This document shows positions 19,788 to 28,324 of a DNA stretch of 64,000 nucleotides, piece after piece. Source of the DNA: an uncultured Prolixibacteraceae bacterium (GTDB lineage Bacteria > Bacteroidota > Bacteroidia > Bacteroidales > Prolixibacteraceae). The stretch lies in contig CAJXZG010000018.1 of NCBI GenBank assembly GCA_913063265.1, positions 1-64,000 of the forward strand, in the 5' to 3' direction. A model generated the notes under the pieces. It ran no database searches. It saw only the letters and a list, made by a program, of their open reading frames with translations, and was not told where the DNA came from. The position numbers and the translations under genes were made by a program. How positions within the stretch are numbered: the first letter of the stretch is position 1; every line of letters starts with the position of its first letter.

Positions 19788-21349
19788 TAATGCGTCTTCC
19801 ATGCATTCTCAATTTTGTTCGAACTATAAACTATTAGATCGCCTACATCAACCCACATTCCTGGATTGCCGTTTAACATTTTCACTTTTACCTGATGTTT
19901 CCCCTCAGGTAGTTGATATTTCCATGCCAATTCATGCTTACGGGTTTGAAAGGCAACAGGCATTGTGAATCGTTCAGCTTCGTTATTGTCAATAGTAACT
20001 TCAATATCAATTTCTTCATTCCCGGTATTTCCTTTTGCCCAGCCCAGTAATGCAAATCCATTTCCGGTAAATTCAAGTTCAAATTCAGGAGTTTTTGCAT
20101 TAAGGATTTTCCATGTAGGAATACGTTCAACCGGATAATGTCCTTCAAAACCTACTTCAAGTTGCACAGGTTGAATTTCCTGAAATTGAATTTTTATATT
20201 ATCCCCGTCCATTTCAGCACCGTTTTCTTTTAGTATAGCCAGGGAATGTTTGGTTCCCAATTTATAAACATCGTTTAACGACATTGTTGTGTATTTAAAA
20301 TCCATATCTTCAACCGGATAAACCGGTGATTTCCAGAATTCAGGAATATTGGAATAACCCAACATGGTTCCCAGGATTCCACCTGCACTGGCCGGATTAC
20401 AGTCAGAATCCTGTCCGCAACGGGTTGAAATTTCCATGGTTTTGGAATAATCACCTTCCCCATACAACATTCCAATCGCAATGTAGGCCGCATTAATCTT
20501 TGCATCGATATTAAAATCCTTAAACACTCCGTCGGGGCACCCAACATCGGCCGACCATTTTTTCTCAACCTCAAACCAGTTTCGTTTCCAATCATCAGGA
20601 TATTTGTAATACCACTTAATTACATCATTTATACATTGATAAAACTGTGATCCTTGTGGAATTGCCTTTAATGCTTCCACCACTACGGTTTCAACATCGT
20701 CGGTAACAAAGGCCATAGAATACATGGCTGCTACATAAACGCCACCATACCAGCCATCGCCGTAATTCATTATATGACCTACCTTGTCACAAATTTTGGA
20801 GGCAGTATTTACCATTCCGGGGGCCATTAATCCGGCAAAATCGGCCTCTATTTGAAAATCAATATCGTCAGCATGAGGATTATATAACCAGTGACCAGAT
20901 TCCGGAGGCATTATTCCATTTAAAATATTATATCGTGCAGCCTGGTTAGCATGCCATAATTGGTATTCAGCATTGGCAAATGCCAGGGCATGAGATTTGG
21001 CCGGTGCATCCAGTCCTTCTTTTTCAAATACATCTACAAAAGTGAGATCCATATAAACATCATCGTAAAGTCCGGGTGCATTTTCATAATACCACAAACA
21101 ACGGGTATCATCCCATGGAATTGGTTGGTAATCGTTAATCATCCCACCTTTAAACTTAAATTCAGTTGGGCCGCCAAAAGTGCATCCAATCACCTGTCCG
21201 GCCCAGCCACCTTTTATTTTATCCTGAAGATCGGCTTTTGAAATTGTAGTCTTAATTTCAGACTTTTGATAAGTTTTAGTTTGTTTTGAGGATTGTGTAG
21301 TACAAGCTATTAGAAACAGCAATGCAACAAAAAAAGTCAGGTTTTTCAT
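19787..21349 (-). CDS. Lipoprotein ADP-ribosylglycohydrolase family protein
   Basis: I place the start at 21349, where the protein begins MKNLTFFVALLFLIAC with a lipobox cysteine; an ATG nine codons upstream (21376) gives no better leader. The 520-residue product is therefore predicted to be a membrane-anchored lipoprotein. The ADP-ribosylglycohydrolase fold is shown by KIKGGWAGQVIGCTFGG, PWDDTRCLWYYE, HADDIDFQIEADFAGL and CGQDSDCNPASAGGILGTMLGY; the acidic residues are those that bind Mg2+ in the family (the usual DTD is DSD here). A C-terminal beta-sandwich (about 390-520) follows. The family removes ADP-ribose from proteins or acts on related N-glycosidic bonds; an extracytoplasmic target would be unusual. 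Confidence 0.85.
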   Translation of the reverse strand: MKNLTFFVALLFLIACTTQSSKQTKTYQKSEIKTTISKADLQDKIKGGWAGQVIGCTFGGPTEFKFKGGMINDYQPIPWDDTRCLWYYENAPGLYDDVYMDLTFVDVFEKEGLDAPAKSHALAFANAEYQLWHANQAARYNILNGIMPPESGHWLYNPHADDIDFQIEADFAGLMAPGMVNTASKICDKVGHIMNYGDGWYGGVYVAAMYSMAFVTDDVETVVVEALKAIPQGSQFYQCINDVIKWYYKYPDDWKRNWFEVEKKWSADVGCPDGVFKDFNIDAKINAAYIAIGMLYGEGDYSKTMEISTRCGQDSDCNPASAGGILGTMLGYSNIPEFWKSPVYPVEDMDFKYTTMSLNDVYKLGTKHSLAILKENGAEMDGDNIKIQFQEIQPVQLEVGFEGHYPVERIPTWKILNAKTPEFELEFTGNGFALLGWAKGNTGNEEIDIEVTIDNNEAERFTMPVAFQTRKHELAWKYQLPEGKHQVKVKMLNGNPGMWVDVGDLIVYSSNKIENAWKTH

Positions 21350-21366
21350 AGTATTGGTTTTTTGGA

Positions 21367-21430
21367 GACAGGGCATCCCCTGTCTTTTCTGTTTTAGTTC
21401 TTAAGCTGTATAGACAAGGCATGCCTTGTC
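21367..21430. repeat. Pair of REP-like palindromes
   Basis: Two related hairpins lie 28 bases apart between the two minus-strand genes: GACAGGGCATCCCCTGTC (21367-21384) and the perfect palindrome GACAAGGCATGCCTTGTC (21413-21430). The shared core GACA(G/A)GGCAT suggests copies of one repeat family arranged as a doublet. Confidence 0.7.
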
Positions 21431-21451
21431 TCAAATATTACCACTAATTGC

Positions 21452-22228
21452 TCACTCCTCTTTCTTGGCCTCTTCCCAAATCACATCCATCTCTTCCAAC
21501 GACATATCGTGCAGGCTTTTACCCTGAAGCATTGTTTTGCTTTCGAGGTAATTAAAACGTTTGATAAATTTAAGGTTTGTACGTTCAAGGGCTGCTTCAG
21601 GATCAACTCCATATAAACGGGCTGCATTTACCACGGCAAAAAGCAGGTCACCAAATTCGGCTTCGATTTTATCTTTATCTGCCCTGTTAATTTCATCACT
21701 CAATTCGTTTACCTCTTCTTTTACCTTATCCCAAACCTGCTCTTTATATTCCCAGTCGAATCCAACACCACGTACTTTTTCCTGTATACGATTTGCCTTT
21801 ACCAAAGCCGGCATTGCTGCAGGAACTCCTTCCAAAACTCTTTTATTGCCCCCTTTTTCTTTCAGCTTTAATGCTTCCCAGTTTTCAGCAACTTTTTCAG
21901 CCGAGCCATCAACTTCTACATCACCAAAAATATGAGGATGCCTGAACACTAATTTTTTATTGATTCCTTCGAGAACATCAGCGATATCAAACTCTCCTTT
22001 TTCTGCACCTATTTTGGCATAAAAAACAATATGCAACATCAAATCGCCCAGTTCTTTTTTGATTTCCTGTAAATCGTTTTTCAGAATTGCATCACCCAGT
22101 TCGTAGGTTTCTTCGATGGTTAATTTTCTTAATGATTCGAGAGTTTGTTTTTTATCCCACGGACATTTTTCCCTTAGCTCGTCCATTATCTCCAATAACT
22201 CTTTAAAGGCCTCTGTTTTTCTTTCCAT
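21452..22228 (-). CDS. mazG: Nucleoside triphosphate pyrophosphohydrolase MazG
   Basis: MazG hydrolyses nucleoside triphosphates to monophosphates and pyrophosphate and cleans the nucleotide pool. I choose the start at 22228 (MERKTEAFKELLEIMDELR) because the longer ORF adds 21 residues unlike the family; this gives 258 residues, close to E. coli MazG (263). The first MazG domain has the CPWDKKQTLESLR signature and the metal-binding ExxE-ExxD set Glu40, Glu43, Glu59 and Asp62. A second MazG domain follows (KEEVNELSDEI, then EAEFGDLLFAVVNAAR). The gene is not evidently linked to the lipoprotein gene downstream, from which it is separated by REP-like hairpins. Confidence 0.95.
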   Translation of the reverse strand: MERKTEAFKELLEIMDELREKCPWDKKQTLESLRKLTIEETYELGDAILKNDLQEIKKELGDLMLHIVFYAKIGAEKGEFDIADVLEGINKKLVFRHPHIFGDVEVDGSAEKVAENWEALKLKEKGGNKRVLEGVPAAMPALVKANRIQEKVRGVGFDWEYKEQVWDKVKEEVNELSDEINRADKDKIEAEFGDLLFAVVNAARLYGVDPEAALERTNLKFIKRFNYLESKTMLQGKSLHDMSLEEMDVIWEEAKKEE

Positions 22229-22373
22229 GGTAGCTCGTTTACAATGTATCGAAGGTAAATAAATTGTGTAATTTTTATGAATTAAAAACATTTTGTTTAT
22301 TCAAAGTTTTCCACATGAGAAATAAAAAAATAGTGCTATTTTCACAAAACAATTATTAATAAAAACTAAAATT

Positions 22374-22523
22374 ATGATTTTAGGTGTTTGTGCATGGTTA
22401 AGTGAAAAATTGGGTTGGAATGTTACAACAATCCGCGTTATGTTTGTTGTTGGTGTATTTATTTTTGGCGCTGGATTGGGTCTTTACCTTATTCTTTGGT
22501 TGGTAAAAATATTTTCGAAATAA
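22374..22523 (+). CDS. Minimal PspC-domain membrane protein
   Basis: This 49-residue ORF begins MILGVCAWLSEKLGWNVTTI and continues into one long hydrophobic helix (about 23-45) ending LVKIFSK. It matches the core of the PspC family, whose members sit in the inner membrane and signal envelope stress. Most PspC proteins carry extra cytoplasmic segments; here only the domain remains. No partner gene is adjacent. An overlapping ORF at 22415-22615 is in another frame and lacks family features. Confidence 0.7.
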   Translation: MILGVCAWLSEKLGWNVTTIRVMFVVGVFIFGAGLGLYLILWLVKIFSK

Positions 22524-22625
22524 ATGAATTCAGCATTTATCATATAACAATTATCCCAGGTTTATTAACACTTTTACTTTTGAGTTTTAGCGAAACTAAA
22601 ATCGTAAAACAATAATTCAACCCGG

Positions 22626-22655
22626 TTTAAAAGGTGAATTAATTTCGTATTTTTG
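22626..22655 (+). promoter_or_regulatory. Predicted promoter of phoH
   Basis: TATTTTTG at 22648-22655 matches TAnnTTTG. TTTA at 22626-22629, 18 bases upstream, is a weak -33 box. The start codon is 29 bases downstream. Confidence 0.45.
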
Positions 22656-22683
22656 CGCAAAATAAAAAATTAATTTTCAGGCA

Positions 22684-23664
22684 TTGGATAAACAAATACT
22701 TTTAGAAGGAATTGATCCTCTTGAATTTTTCGGGGTAAACAATTCGCATTTAAACCTTATAAAAAAACTCTTTCCTAAAATAATGATCAACGCCCGGGGT
22801 AATTCTTTAATTATTCAGGGTGAGGAAAGCGAACTACAAGTATTTGAAAAAAAATTTGCGCTTATTCTCGATCATTACTTTCAGTTTAATGTTTTAACCG
22901 ACCAGATTATTCTTGAAATCCTGAATTCAGGAATATCTTCAATGGAAGAAAATGGCAGTACAGAAAAGGACATTATTGTTTTTGGGAACAACGGAAAACC
23001 TATTCGTGCTCGTACACCCAATCAACGAAAACTGTATGAAGACAGTGTAATAAACGATTTGCTTTTTGCCATTGGCCCGGCTGGAACGGGTAAAACTTAC
23101 ACTGCCATTGCTCTTGCGGTAAAAGCTTTAAAAAACAAGGAGATTAAAAAAATCATTCTCAGTCGTCCGGCGGTTGAAGCCGGAGAAAATCTGGGTTTTT
23201 TACCGGGTGATTTAAAAGATAAAATAGATCCATATTTGCAACCCCTTTACGATGCTTTGCAAGATATGATTCCGGCGAAAAAGCTGGAAGAGTTTATGAA
23301 AGACGGAACCATACAAATTGCCCCCCTTGCTTTTATGCGGGGACGAACTTTAAGCAATGCATATGTGATTCTCGACGAAGCCCAAAATACCACAATCAAC
23401 CAGTTAAAAATGTTCCTCACCAGAATGGGATTAAATGCAAAGTTTATCGTAACCGGCGATGATACTCAAATAGATCTTCCTAAAAACAGCCCGTCAGGTC
23501 TGATTCATGCTTTAAAAATTTTAAAAAAAATAAAATCAATTTCAATTATAAAATTTGATAATCGCGATATTGTCAGACACCGTTTGGTTCGCGATATTGT
23601 TAATGCCTATGAGAACAATGTGGATAAGAAAGAAAAGAGTATAAAAAAAGATGAACCAAATTAG
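22684..23664 (+). CDS. phoH: PhoH family ATPase
   Basis: This 326-residue protein uses a TTG start, the first start in frame after the predicted promoter. An N-terminal KH-like segment (about 20-85) is followed by the PhoH ATPase domain with Walker A GPAGTGKT (Lys137), LSRPAVEAGENLGFLPGD, and Walker B YVILDEAQNTT. The layout matches the YbeZ/PhoH group, which binds RNA and is linked to ribosome maturation with the YbeY nuclease; YbeY is not in this window. Cytosolic. The gene is 54 bp upstream of purC on the same strand, but no metabolic link is evident. Confidence 0.92.
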   Translation: MDKQILLEGIDPLEFFGVNNSHLNLIKKLFPKIMINARGNSLIIQGEESELQVFEKKFALILDHYFQFNVLTDQIILEILNSGISSMEENGSTEKDIIVFGNNGKPIRARTPNQRKLYEDSVINDLLFAIGPAGTGKTYTAIALAVKALKNKEIKKIILSRPAVEAGENLGFLPGDLKDKIDPYLQPLYDALQDMIPAKKLEEFMKDGTIQIAPLAFMRGRTLSNAYVILDEAQNTTINQLKMFLTRMGLNAKFIVTGDDTQIDLPKNSPSGLIHALKILKKIKSISIIKFDNRDIVRHRLVRDIVNAYENNVDKKEKSIKKDEPN

Positions 23665-23718
23665 GGCAAAATTGTAGAAGTAAGTGATCAAAAAGTATTC
23701 AAAATAAAAATCAATATC

Positions 23719-24672
23719 ATGAGCAACGCACTAACAAAAACAGAATTTAATTTTCCCGGACAAAAAAGTTTATACAAAGGAAAAGTTCGCAATGTATACA
23801 ATATCAACGACGAATTCCTTGTAATGGTGGTTTCGGACCGTATTTCGGCATTTGATGTGGTTTTGCCAAAAGGAATTCCTTACAAAGGACAGGTATTGAA
23901 TCAGATTGCAGCAAAGTTTTTAGATGCCACAGCCGACATTGTTCCTAACTGGAAAATTGCAGTTCCTGATCCAAATGTAACTGTTGGACATTACGTTGAA
24001 ACCTTTCCAGTGGAAATGATTGTTCGAGGTTACCTTACCGGAAGCTCTTGGAGATTATATAAAGGCGGAGGTCGTGAGATTTGTGGTGTGCCGTTACCCG
24101 AAGGTTTAAAAGAACACCAGGCTTTTCCTGAGCCATTATTAACTCCTACAACTAAAGCAGAACAAGGAGCTCACGACGAAAACATTTCGCGTGATGAAAT
24201 TATAAAACAAGGATTGGTTTCGGAAGAAGACTATGTGGAGTTGGAACGTATTTCACTGGAATTATTTAATAGGGGAAGTGAGATTGCCAAAGAAATGGGA
24301 TTAATTCTGGTAGATACAAAATACGAGTTTGGTAAAAAAGATGGCCGGATTTATTTGATTGATGAAATTCACACTCCCGACTCTTCGCGCTATTTCTATG
24401 CCGATGGTTACCAGGAACGTTTTGACAAAGGCGAAAACCAAAAACAACTTTCAAAAGAGTTTGTGCGTGAATGGTTAATGGATAACAATTTCCAGGGACG
24501 CCAGGGTGATGTTCTTCCTGAAATTCCTGATGAATTTGTAAACCAGGTTTCAGAAAGATATATCGAACTCTATGAAAGTATTACGGGCGACAAGTTTGTT
24601 AAATCGGATACTTCAAAAATTCCGGCAAGAATTGAAGCAGCCGTTAACAAGTTTTTAAAAGAAAAAGCATAA
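23719..24672 (+). CDS. purC: Phosphoribosylaminoimidazole-succinocarboxamide synthase
   Basis: PurC ligates aspartate to CAIR using ATP to give SAICAR in purine synthesis. The 317-residue protein has the family hallmarks [29 protein letters not shown] (read as separate motifs GKVRNVY and SDRISAFD), [12 protein letters not shown], and [27 protein letters not shown]. Length fits the longer eukaryote-like/Bacteroidota form (about 300-320) rather than the 237-residue E. coli form. A terminator closes the unit directly after the stop codon. Confidence 0.96.
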   Translation: MSNALTKTEFNFPGQKSLYKGKVRNVYNINDEFLVMVVSDRISAFDVVLPKGIPYKGQVLNQIAAKFLDATADIVPNWKIAVPDPNVTVGHYVETFPVEMIVRGYLTGSSWRLYKGGGREICGVPLPEGLKEHQAFPEPLLTPTTKAEQGAHDENISRDEIIKQGLVSEEDYVELERISLELFNRGSEIAKEMGLILVDTKYEFGKKDGRIYLIDEIHTPDSSRYFYADGYQERFDKGENQKQLSKEFVREWLMDNNFQGRQGDVLPEIPDEFVNQVSERYIELYESITGDKFVKSDTSKIPARIEAAVNKFLKEKA

Positions 24673-24698
24673 AAATTCGCTAAATATCTTTATCATTG

Positions 24699-24737
24699 AC
24701 GGGTAAGTAAAGCCATAAGTTTTGCTTACCCGTTTTT
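24699..24737 (+). terminator. Intrinsic terminator of purC
   Basis: ACGGGTAAG (24699-24707) pairs with CTTACCCGT (24725-24733) and is followed by TTTT. It ends 24 bases before the chosen start of the next gene, which is one reason to reject the longer version of that gene. Confidence 0.8.
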
Positions 24738-24760
24738 ATTCATTTTTAAGATTTACTGTT

Positions 24761-25273
24761 TTGAAAAGAAAAGATATTCTTGTATTATTTAGTTTTATTG
24801 TTTTATCGATGTGTGTGATTGCCCAGGATGAAGCAACTTTAGTTAAAATTGGAGATACAGCTCCTGATTTTACTTATGCCACAGAAAATGGAAAAACCAC
24901 CAAACTTTCCGATTTAAAAGGAAAGGTGGTTTGGATTAACTTTTTTGCCACCTGGTGCCCGCCATGCCGAAAAGAATTGCCTCATCTGCAAAAAGAAGTC
25001 TTCGACAAACTTAAAAACAATAAAAATTTTGAGTTGATAATTCTTGGTAGAGAACATAGCTGGGACGAGATTAATAAGTTTGTTTCAGACAACAACTATC
25101 ATATGCCCTTTTATCCTGACGAAGAGAGAAAGGTATTTTCACTTTATGCCAAACAAAATATTCCACGCAATTTTATCATCGACAAGCAGGGTAAAATTGC
25201 TGTTGTTTCAACCGGATTTAACGAAAAAGAATTTCAGGAAATCATTAATAAAGTTGAAAATCTTTTAAAATAG
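24761..25273 (+). CDS. TlpA/ResA-like periplasmic thiol-disulfide oxidoreductase
   Basis: I choose the TTG at 24761, giving MKRKDILVLFSFIVLSMCVIAQ, a good signal peptide; the upstream TTG at 24722 would place the start inside the purC terminator. The 170-residue product has a thioredoxin fold of the AhpC/TSA-TlpA type, with GDTAPDF, and WINFFATWCPPCRKELPHL carrying the redox pair Cys66 and Cys69. The cis-proline region is NIPRNFIIDKQG. Periplasmic disulfide reduction, for example in cytochrome c maturation, is the usual role; the partner is not shown by the context. Confidence 0.88.
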   Translation: MKRKDILVLFSFIVLSMCVIAQDEATLVKIGDTAPDFTYATENGKTTKLSDLKGKVVWINFFATWCPPCRKELPHLQKEVFDKLKNNKNFELIILGREHSWDEINKFVSDNNYHMPFYPDEERKVFSLYAKQNIPRNFIIDKQGKIAVVSTGFNEKEFQEIINKVENLLK

Positions 25274-25338
25274 TATCGAAGATTTTATAATTGTTATTTC
25301 TGAATTTACATTCACTAAACGATAGTTAACATAATTTA

Positions 25339-25378
25339 GAAAATGGGTTTTTATAGTTTCATATGAAAACCCATTTTC
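25339..25378 (+). terminator. Probable terminator after the TlpA-like gene
   Basis: GAAAATGGGTTTT (25339-25351) and AAAACCCATTTTC (25366-25378) form a perfect 13-bp stem followed by TCATTTT. Confidence 0.65.
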
Positions 25379-25509
25379 TCATTTTGAGACAACCTGCCAT
25401 AGAATCAATTGCTTAACGAATATTTCTTTTTAAATCATTGGTATCAAAATATATTTATCTGTATTTTTTCAATGATTTAATAGTACTAAGTAATTTAATT
25501 GATTGATTT

Positions 25510-25857
25510 ATGAAAAAGCTAACTCTACTTTCTTTTATGGTTATGCTTTCCCTGACCGCACTTTGCTCTGATTTCGATCGTCCACAAAAAGAGCAGGCAA
25601 ACAGTGCTGTTTCGCAAAAATCAGCAGTTGAATTGGAAATAAATTCACAAAAAGCGGATAGCGAAAATGTACTGATTGAAAACTGTGTACAGGCAATTGT
25701 GTCTGTAAAAAACACAGAAAAGGACACTAATGTAGGCCAGGCAAAATTGGGTTCGACAAAAATCGACGGGGAAGAACAATGTGGAAGTTACACAGAAGGT
25801 ATTTCCCGGGTTGATTTTATTGAATTTAAACCTGATTTAAGATGGTGGCTTACCTGA
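25510..25857 (+). CDS. Small secreted protein of unknown function
   Basis: The 115-residue product starts with a signal peptide (MKKLTLLSFMVMLSLTALCS). The mature part is polar, with two cysteines (in IENCVQ and EEQCGS) that could form a disulfide, and ends in the aromatic segment DLRWWLT. No family is recognised. A clear signal peptide and a strong terminator downstream support a real gene in its own unit. Confidence 0.6.
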   Translation: MKKLTLLSFMVMLSLTALCSDFDRPQKEQANSAVSQKSAVELEINSQKADSENVLIENCVQAIVSVKNTEKDTNVGQAKLGSTKIDGEEQCGSYTEGISRVDFIEFKPDLRWWLT

Positions 25858-25930
25858 CGCTGTTGACTTGAGTTCAACGTATTACCGGTTTATTATCGCC
25901 GGATAAAAAGATAATAAATAAGGGTCTGAG

Positions 25931-25965
25931 AAGTCCGTTGGTGAAAAAATCAACGGACTTTTTTT
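25931..25965 (+). terminator. Intrinsic terminator after the small secreted protein
   Basis: A perfect 10-bp stem, AAGTCCGTTG/CAACGGACTT, with a 10-base loop is followed by seven T residues (25959-25965). It lies between two convergent genes. Confidence 0.85.
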
Positions 25966-25973
25966 AACCCGGT

Positions 25974-27041
25974 TTAATCTTCTTTTAAAAGTATTTCTGC
26001 AATTTCGTGTAATTCATCCCCTACTTTCGCACGGGTATCATTGGTTATCACTGATATAACCATTTTCTCCTGGGGATAAATTATCAGGTTGCCACAACCT
26101 CCAACCGAACCTCCGCCATGACCATAATAAAACCGTCCATATTTGTCAGTGCCGGTAAAAAATCCCATTCCATATTCGGTTAATTCTCCGTTTTTTAGTT
26201 TTTGAGGGCCAATCAGCATCTGTTTAGTTTTCTCAGAGAACAAATTGTTTTCAAGCAAGGCATTTCCAAATTTCACCAAATCAACAGAACTAGAAATAAA
26301 ACCTCCGCCGGCCCATTTGTAACTGTTATCGACAAAGGGTGCATTAATGGTTTTGCCTCCTGCCATGGAATAATATCCGGCTCTGAATAAAATCAAGGAA
26401 TCCATATATTCAGCACGGGTCTCATTCATTCCTAACGGCTCAAAAACCCTTTTATTTATAAAGTTTAAAAATGGCATTTCTGCGGCTCCCTCAATGGCAG
26501 CACTTAAAAGGTTAAAACCATAACTCGAATAACTGTAAGCTGTACCAGGTTCAAATAACAAAGAGTCATTCATAAAAATATCAAGACCGGAATTCACAGT
26601 TGGATAAAATTCTGATGAGTAAAATTCACCCGGGTTGTAGTGTCTGATTCCAGCCTGGTGTCCGGCAACCTGGCGGGTTGTGATTTTATATTCTTTTTCG
26701 GGAAAATAAGGTGCATATTTTTGTACAGGAGCATCCAGATCAATTTTTTCTTCTTCAATCAAAACTCCCAGTGCAGCGCCCGTAAGCGCTTTTGAAATAC
26801 TTCCAATCCTGAATTTTGTTTTATCCGCATAAACCGGAACCTGTTGTTCGTAATTCCCTAATCCAAACCCTTCGGAGAGAACTGTCTCGCCATTTATAGA
26901 TACAGTCGCCGTCCACCCTACCGATTCGCTTTCTATCCGAAGTTGTTCAATATATTCAAAAACTTCATCAACTTTGCTGCTTTCTTTTTCACATGAAATA
27001 AAAAAAATTGCAAATGCCAGTATAAGGACTAAGTGTTTCAT
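25974..27041 (-). CDS. Serine hydrolase (beta-lactamase/class C family) lipoprotein
   Basis: The 355-residue protein has a lipoprotein signal (MKHLVLILAFAIFFISC, Cys17). The class C serine hydrolase fold is shown by the nucleophile motif SISK (Ser81, Lys84), the tyrosine region YSYSSYGFN and the third motif HGGGSVGG near the C terminus. Members act as D,D-peptidases, esterases or amidases; true beta-lactamase activity should not be assumed. It is divergent from trhO and appears monocistronic. Confidence 0.85.
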   Translation of the reverse strand: MKHLVLILAFAIFFISCEKESSKVDEVFEYIEQLRIESESVGWTATVSINGETVLSEGFGLGNYEQQVPVYADKTKFRIGSISKALTGAALGVLIEEEKIDLDAPVQKYAPYFPEKEYKITTRQVAGHQAGIRHYNPGEFYSSEFYPTVNSGLDIFMNDSLLFEPGTAYSYSSYGFNLLSAAIEGAAEMPFLNFINKRVFEPLGMNETRAEYMDSLILFRAGYYSMAGGKTINAPFVDNSYKWAGGGFISSSVDLVKFGNALLENNLFSEKTKQMLIGPQKLKNGELTEYGMGFFTGTDKYGRFYYGHGGGSVGGCGNLIIYPQEKMVISVITNDTRAKVGDELHEIAEILLKED

Positions 27042-27126
27042 ATGCAGTTGATTTTTGATGTTTGTTAAAGTTAATCGCTTCTTTTCAAAATTACAATGGA
27101 AACCAATTAAAGAATAAACACTCTTT

Positions 27127-27157
27127 TTTGCTCTTTTTGTACAGTTTATTATTTTTG
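27127..27157 (+). promoter_or_regulatory. Strong predicted promoter of trhO
   Basis: TTTG (27127-27130), exactly 19 bases, then TATTTTTG (27150-27157): an ideal match to the Bacteroidota sigma-ABfr consensus. The start codon lies 25 bases downstream. Confidence 0.7.
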
Positions 27158-27182
27158 CCGCGCATTAAAACAGAATAAAAGC

Positions 27183-28211
27183 ATGTTTTTATATAATCGT
27201 GTTAACAAAGAAGAATTAAAGGAGCGTCTTCAAAAAGAAACATTTAAACGTATTACCATTTCGTTTTACAGGTATTACATTCTTGAAAATCCTCAGGAAT
27301 TCAGGGATAATCTTTTTCGCGACTGGTTTCCGCTCGATTGTTTTGGTAGAATTTATGTTGCCCGCGAAGGAATAAACGCACAAATGAGTGTACCCGAACA
27401 TCAATTTGAAACTTTTTTGGAAACCTTGTCGAAATATGAAATTTTATACGACATTCCAATTAAATATGCCATTGAAGACGATGGAAAATCGTTTTATAAA
27501 CTTACTATAAAAGTCAGGCCAAAACTGGTAGCAGACGGATTAGACGATGATTCGTATGATGTAACCAATGTTGGAAAACATTTAAATGGAATCGATTTTC
27601 ATAATCATATTGGCAAAGAAAATACGGTGGTAGTCGACATGCGCAATTATTATGAAAGCGAAGTTGGACATTTTGAAGGAGCCATTTGCCCCGAGGCTGA
27701 TACTTTTAGAGAAGAGCTTGAAATTGTTACCGATTTGCTTGACGATCAGAAAGACAAAAAGGTTTTGTTGTATTGCACGGGAGGAATTCGTTGCGAAAAG
27801 GCAAGTGCCTATTTAAAACACAAAGGATTTAATGATGTTAACCAATTACACGGAGGAATTCTGGAATATGCCCGCCAGATAAAAGCTGAAGGTCTTGAAT
27901 CGAAGTTTGTTGGGAAAAATTTTGTTTTTGATGAAAGGCTGGGTGAAAGTGTAAACGGGCAGGTAATCTCAAAATGTCATCAGTGTGGAAGCACTTGTGA
28001 TACTCATACCAATTGCGAAAATCCGGGCTGTCATATTCTTTTTATCCAATGTACTGAGTGTGCAAAAAAATACCATGGATGTTGTACTCCCGAATGTGCC
28101 GATGAAAAAGTAAGCGGATTAAAACGCCCCATAGAAAAAAGAGCGGGTTTTGGGAATAGCAGGAAGTACAGAAAGAGTTTATCGTTGATGACGTTGGAGA
28201 ATTCCAAATAA
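27183..28211 (+). CDS. trhO: tRNA uridine(34) hydroxylase, rhodanese family
   Basis: TrhO (YceA/UPF0176 family) hydroxylates uridine 34 of certain tRNAs on the way to 5-methoxyuridine-type modifications. The 342-residue protein has an N-terminal acylphosphatase-like domain (about 20-110), a rhodanese domain with the loop CTGGIRCEKA (Cys198), and a C-terminal Cys-rich region (CHQCG, CENPGC, CTECAKKYHGCC) typical of the family. It is followed by a REP-like repeat and then by another tRNA-modifying gene. Confidence 0.93.
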   Translation: MFLYNRVNKEELKERLQKETFKRITISFYRYYILENPQEFRDNLFRDWFPLDCFGRIYVAREGINAQMSVPEHQFETFLETLSKYEILYDIPIKYAIEDDGKSFYKLTIKVRPKLVADGLDDDSYDVTNVGKHLNGIDFHNHIGKENTVVVDMRNYYESEVGHFEGAICPEADTFREELEIVTDLLDDQKDKKVLLYCTGGIRCEKASAYLKHKGFNDVNQLHGGILEYARQIKAEGLESKFVGKNFVFDERLGESVNGQVISKCHQCGSTCDTHTNCENPGCHILFIQCTECAKKYHGCCTPECADEKVSGLKRPIEKRAGFGNSRKYRKSLSLMTLENSK

Positions 28212-28217
28212 ACCAAA

Positions 28218-28270
28218 CCCTTAGACTATGCTCAGGGTAACAGTCAGACTGAGCGTAGTCGAAGTCTGAG
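28218..28270. repeat. REP-like inverted repeat of the GACTACGCTCAG family
   Basis: GACTATGCTCAG (28224-28235) and CTGAGCGTAGTC (28249-28260) are inverted with one mismatch; CTTAGACTATGCTCAGGGTA resembles a repeat seen between genes in many bacterial genomes. It lies between trhO and the dihydrouridine synthase gene. Confidence 0.7.
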
Positions 28271-28324
28271 TACATTTCAAATTGAAATTTGTTTTGTGCA
28301 GTTGAAATTTGATATTTTCGTATA

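Noticed and set aside
22415-22615. 66-residue ORF overlapping the PspC-like gene
   Set aside because: It is in another frame, and the frame beginning at 22374 gives a clear PspC domain; this ORF has no family features.
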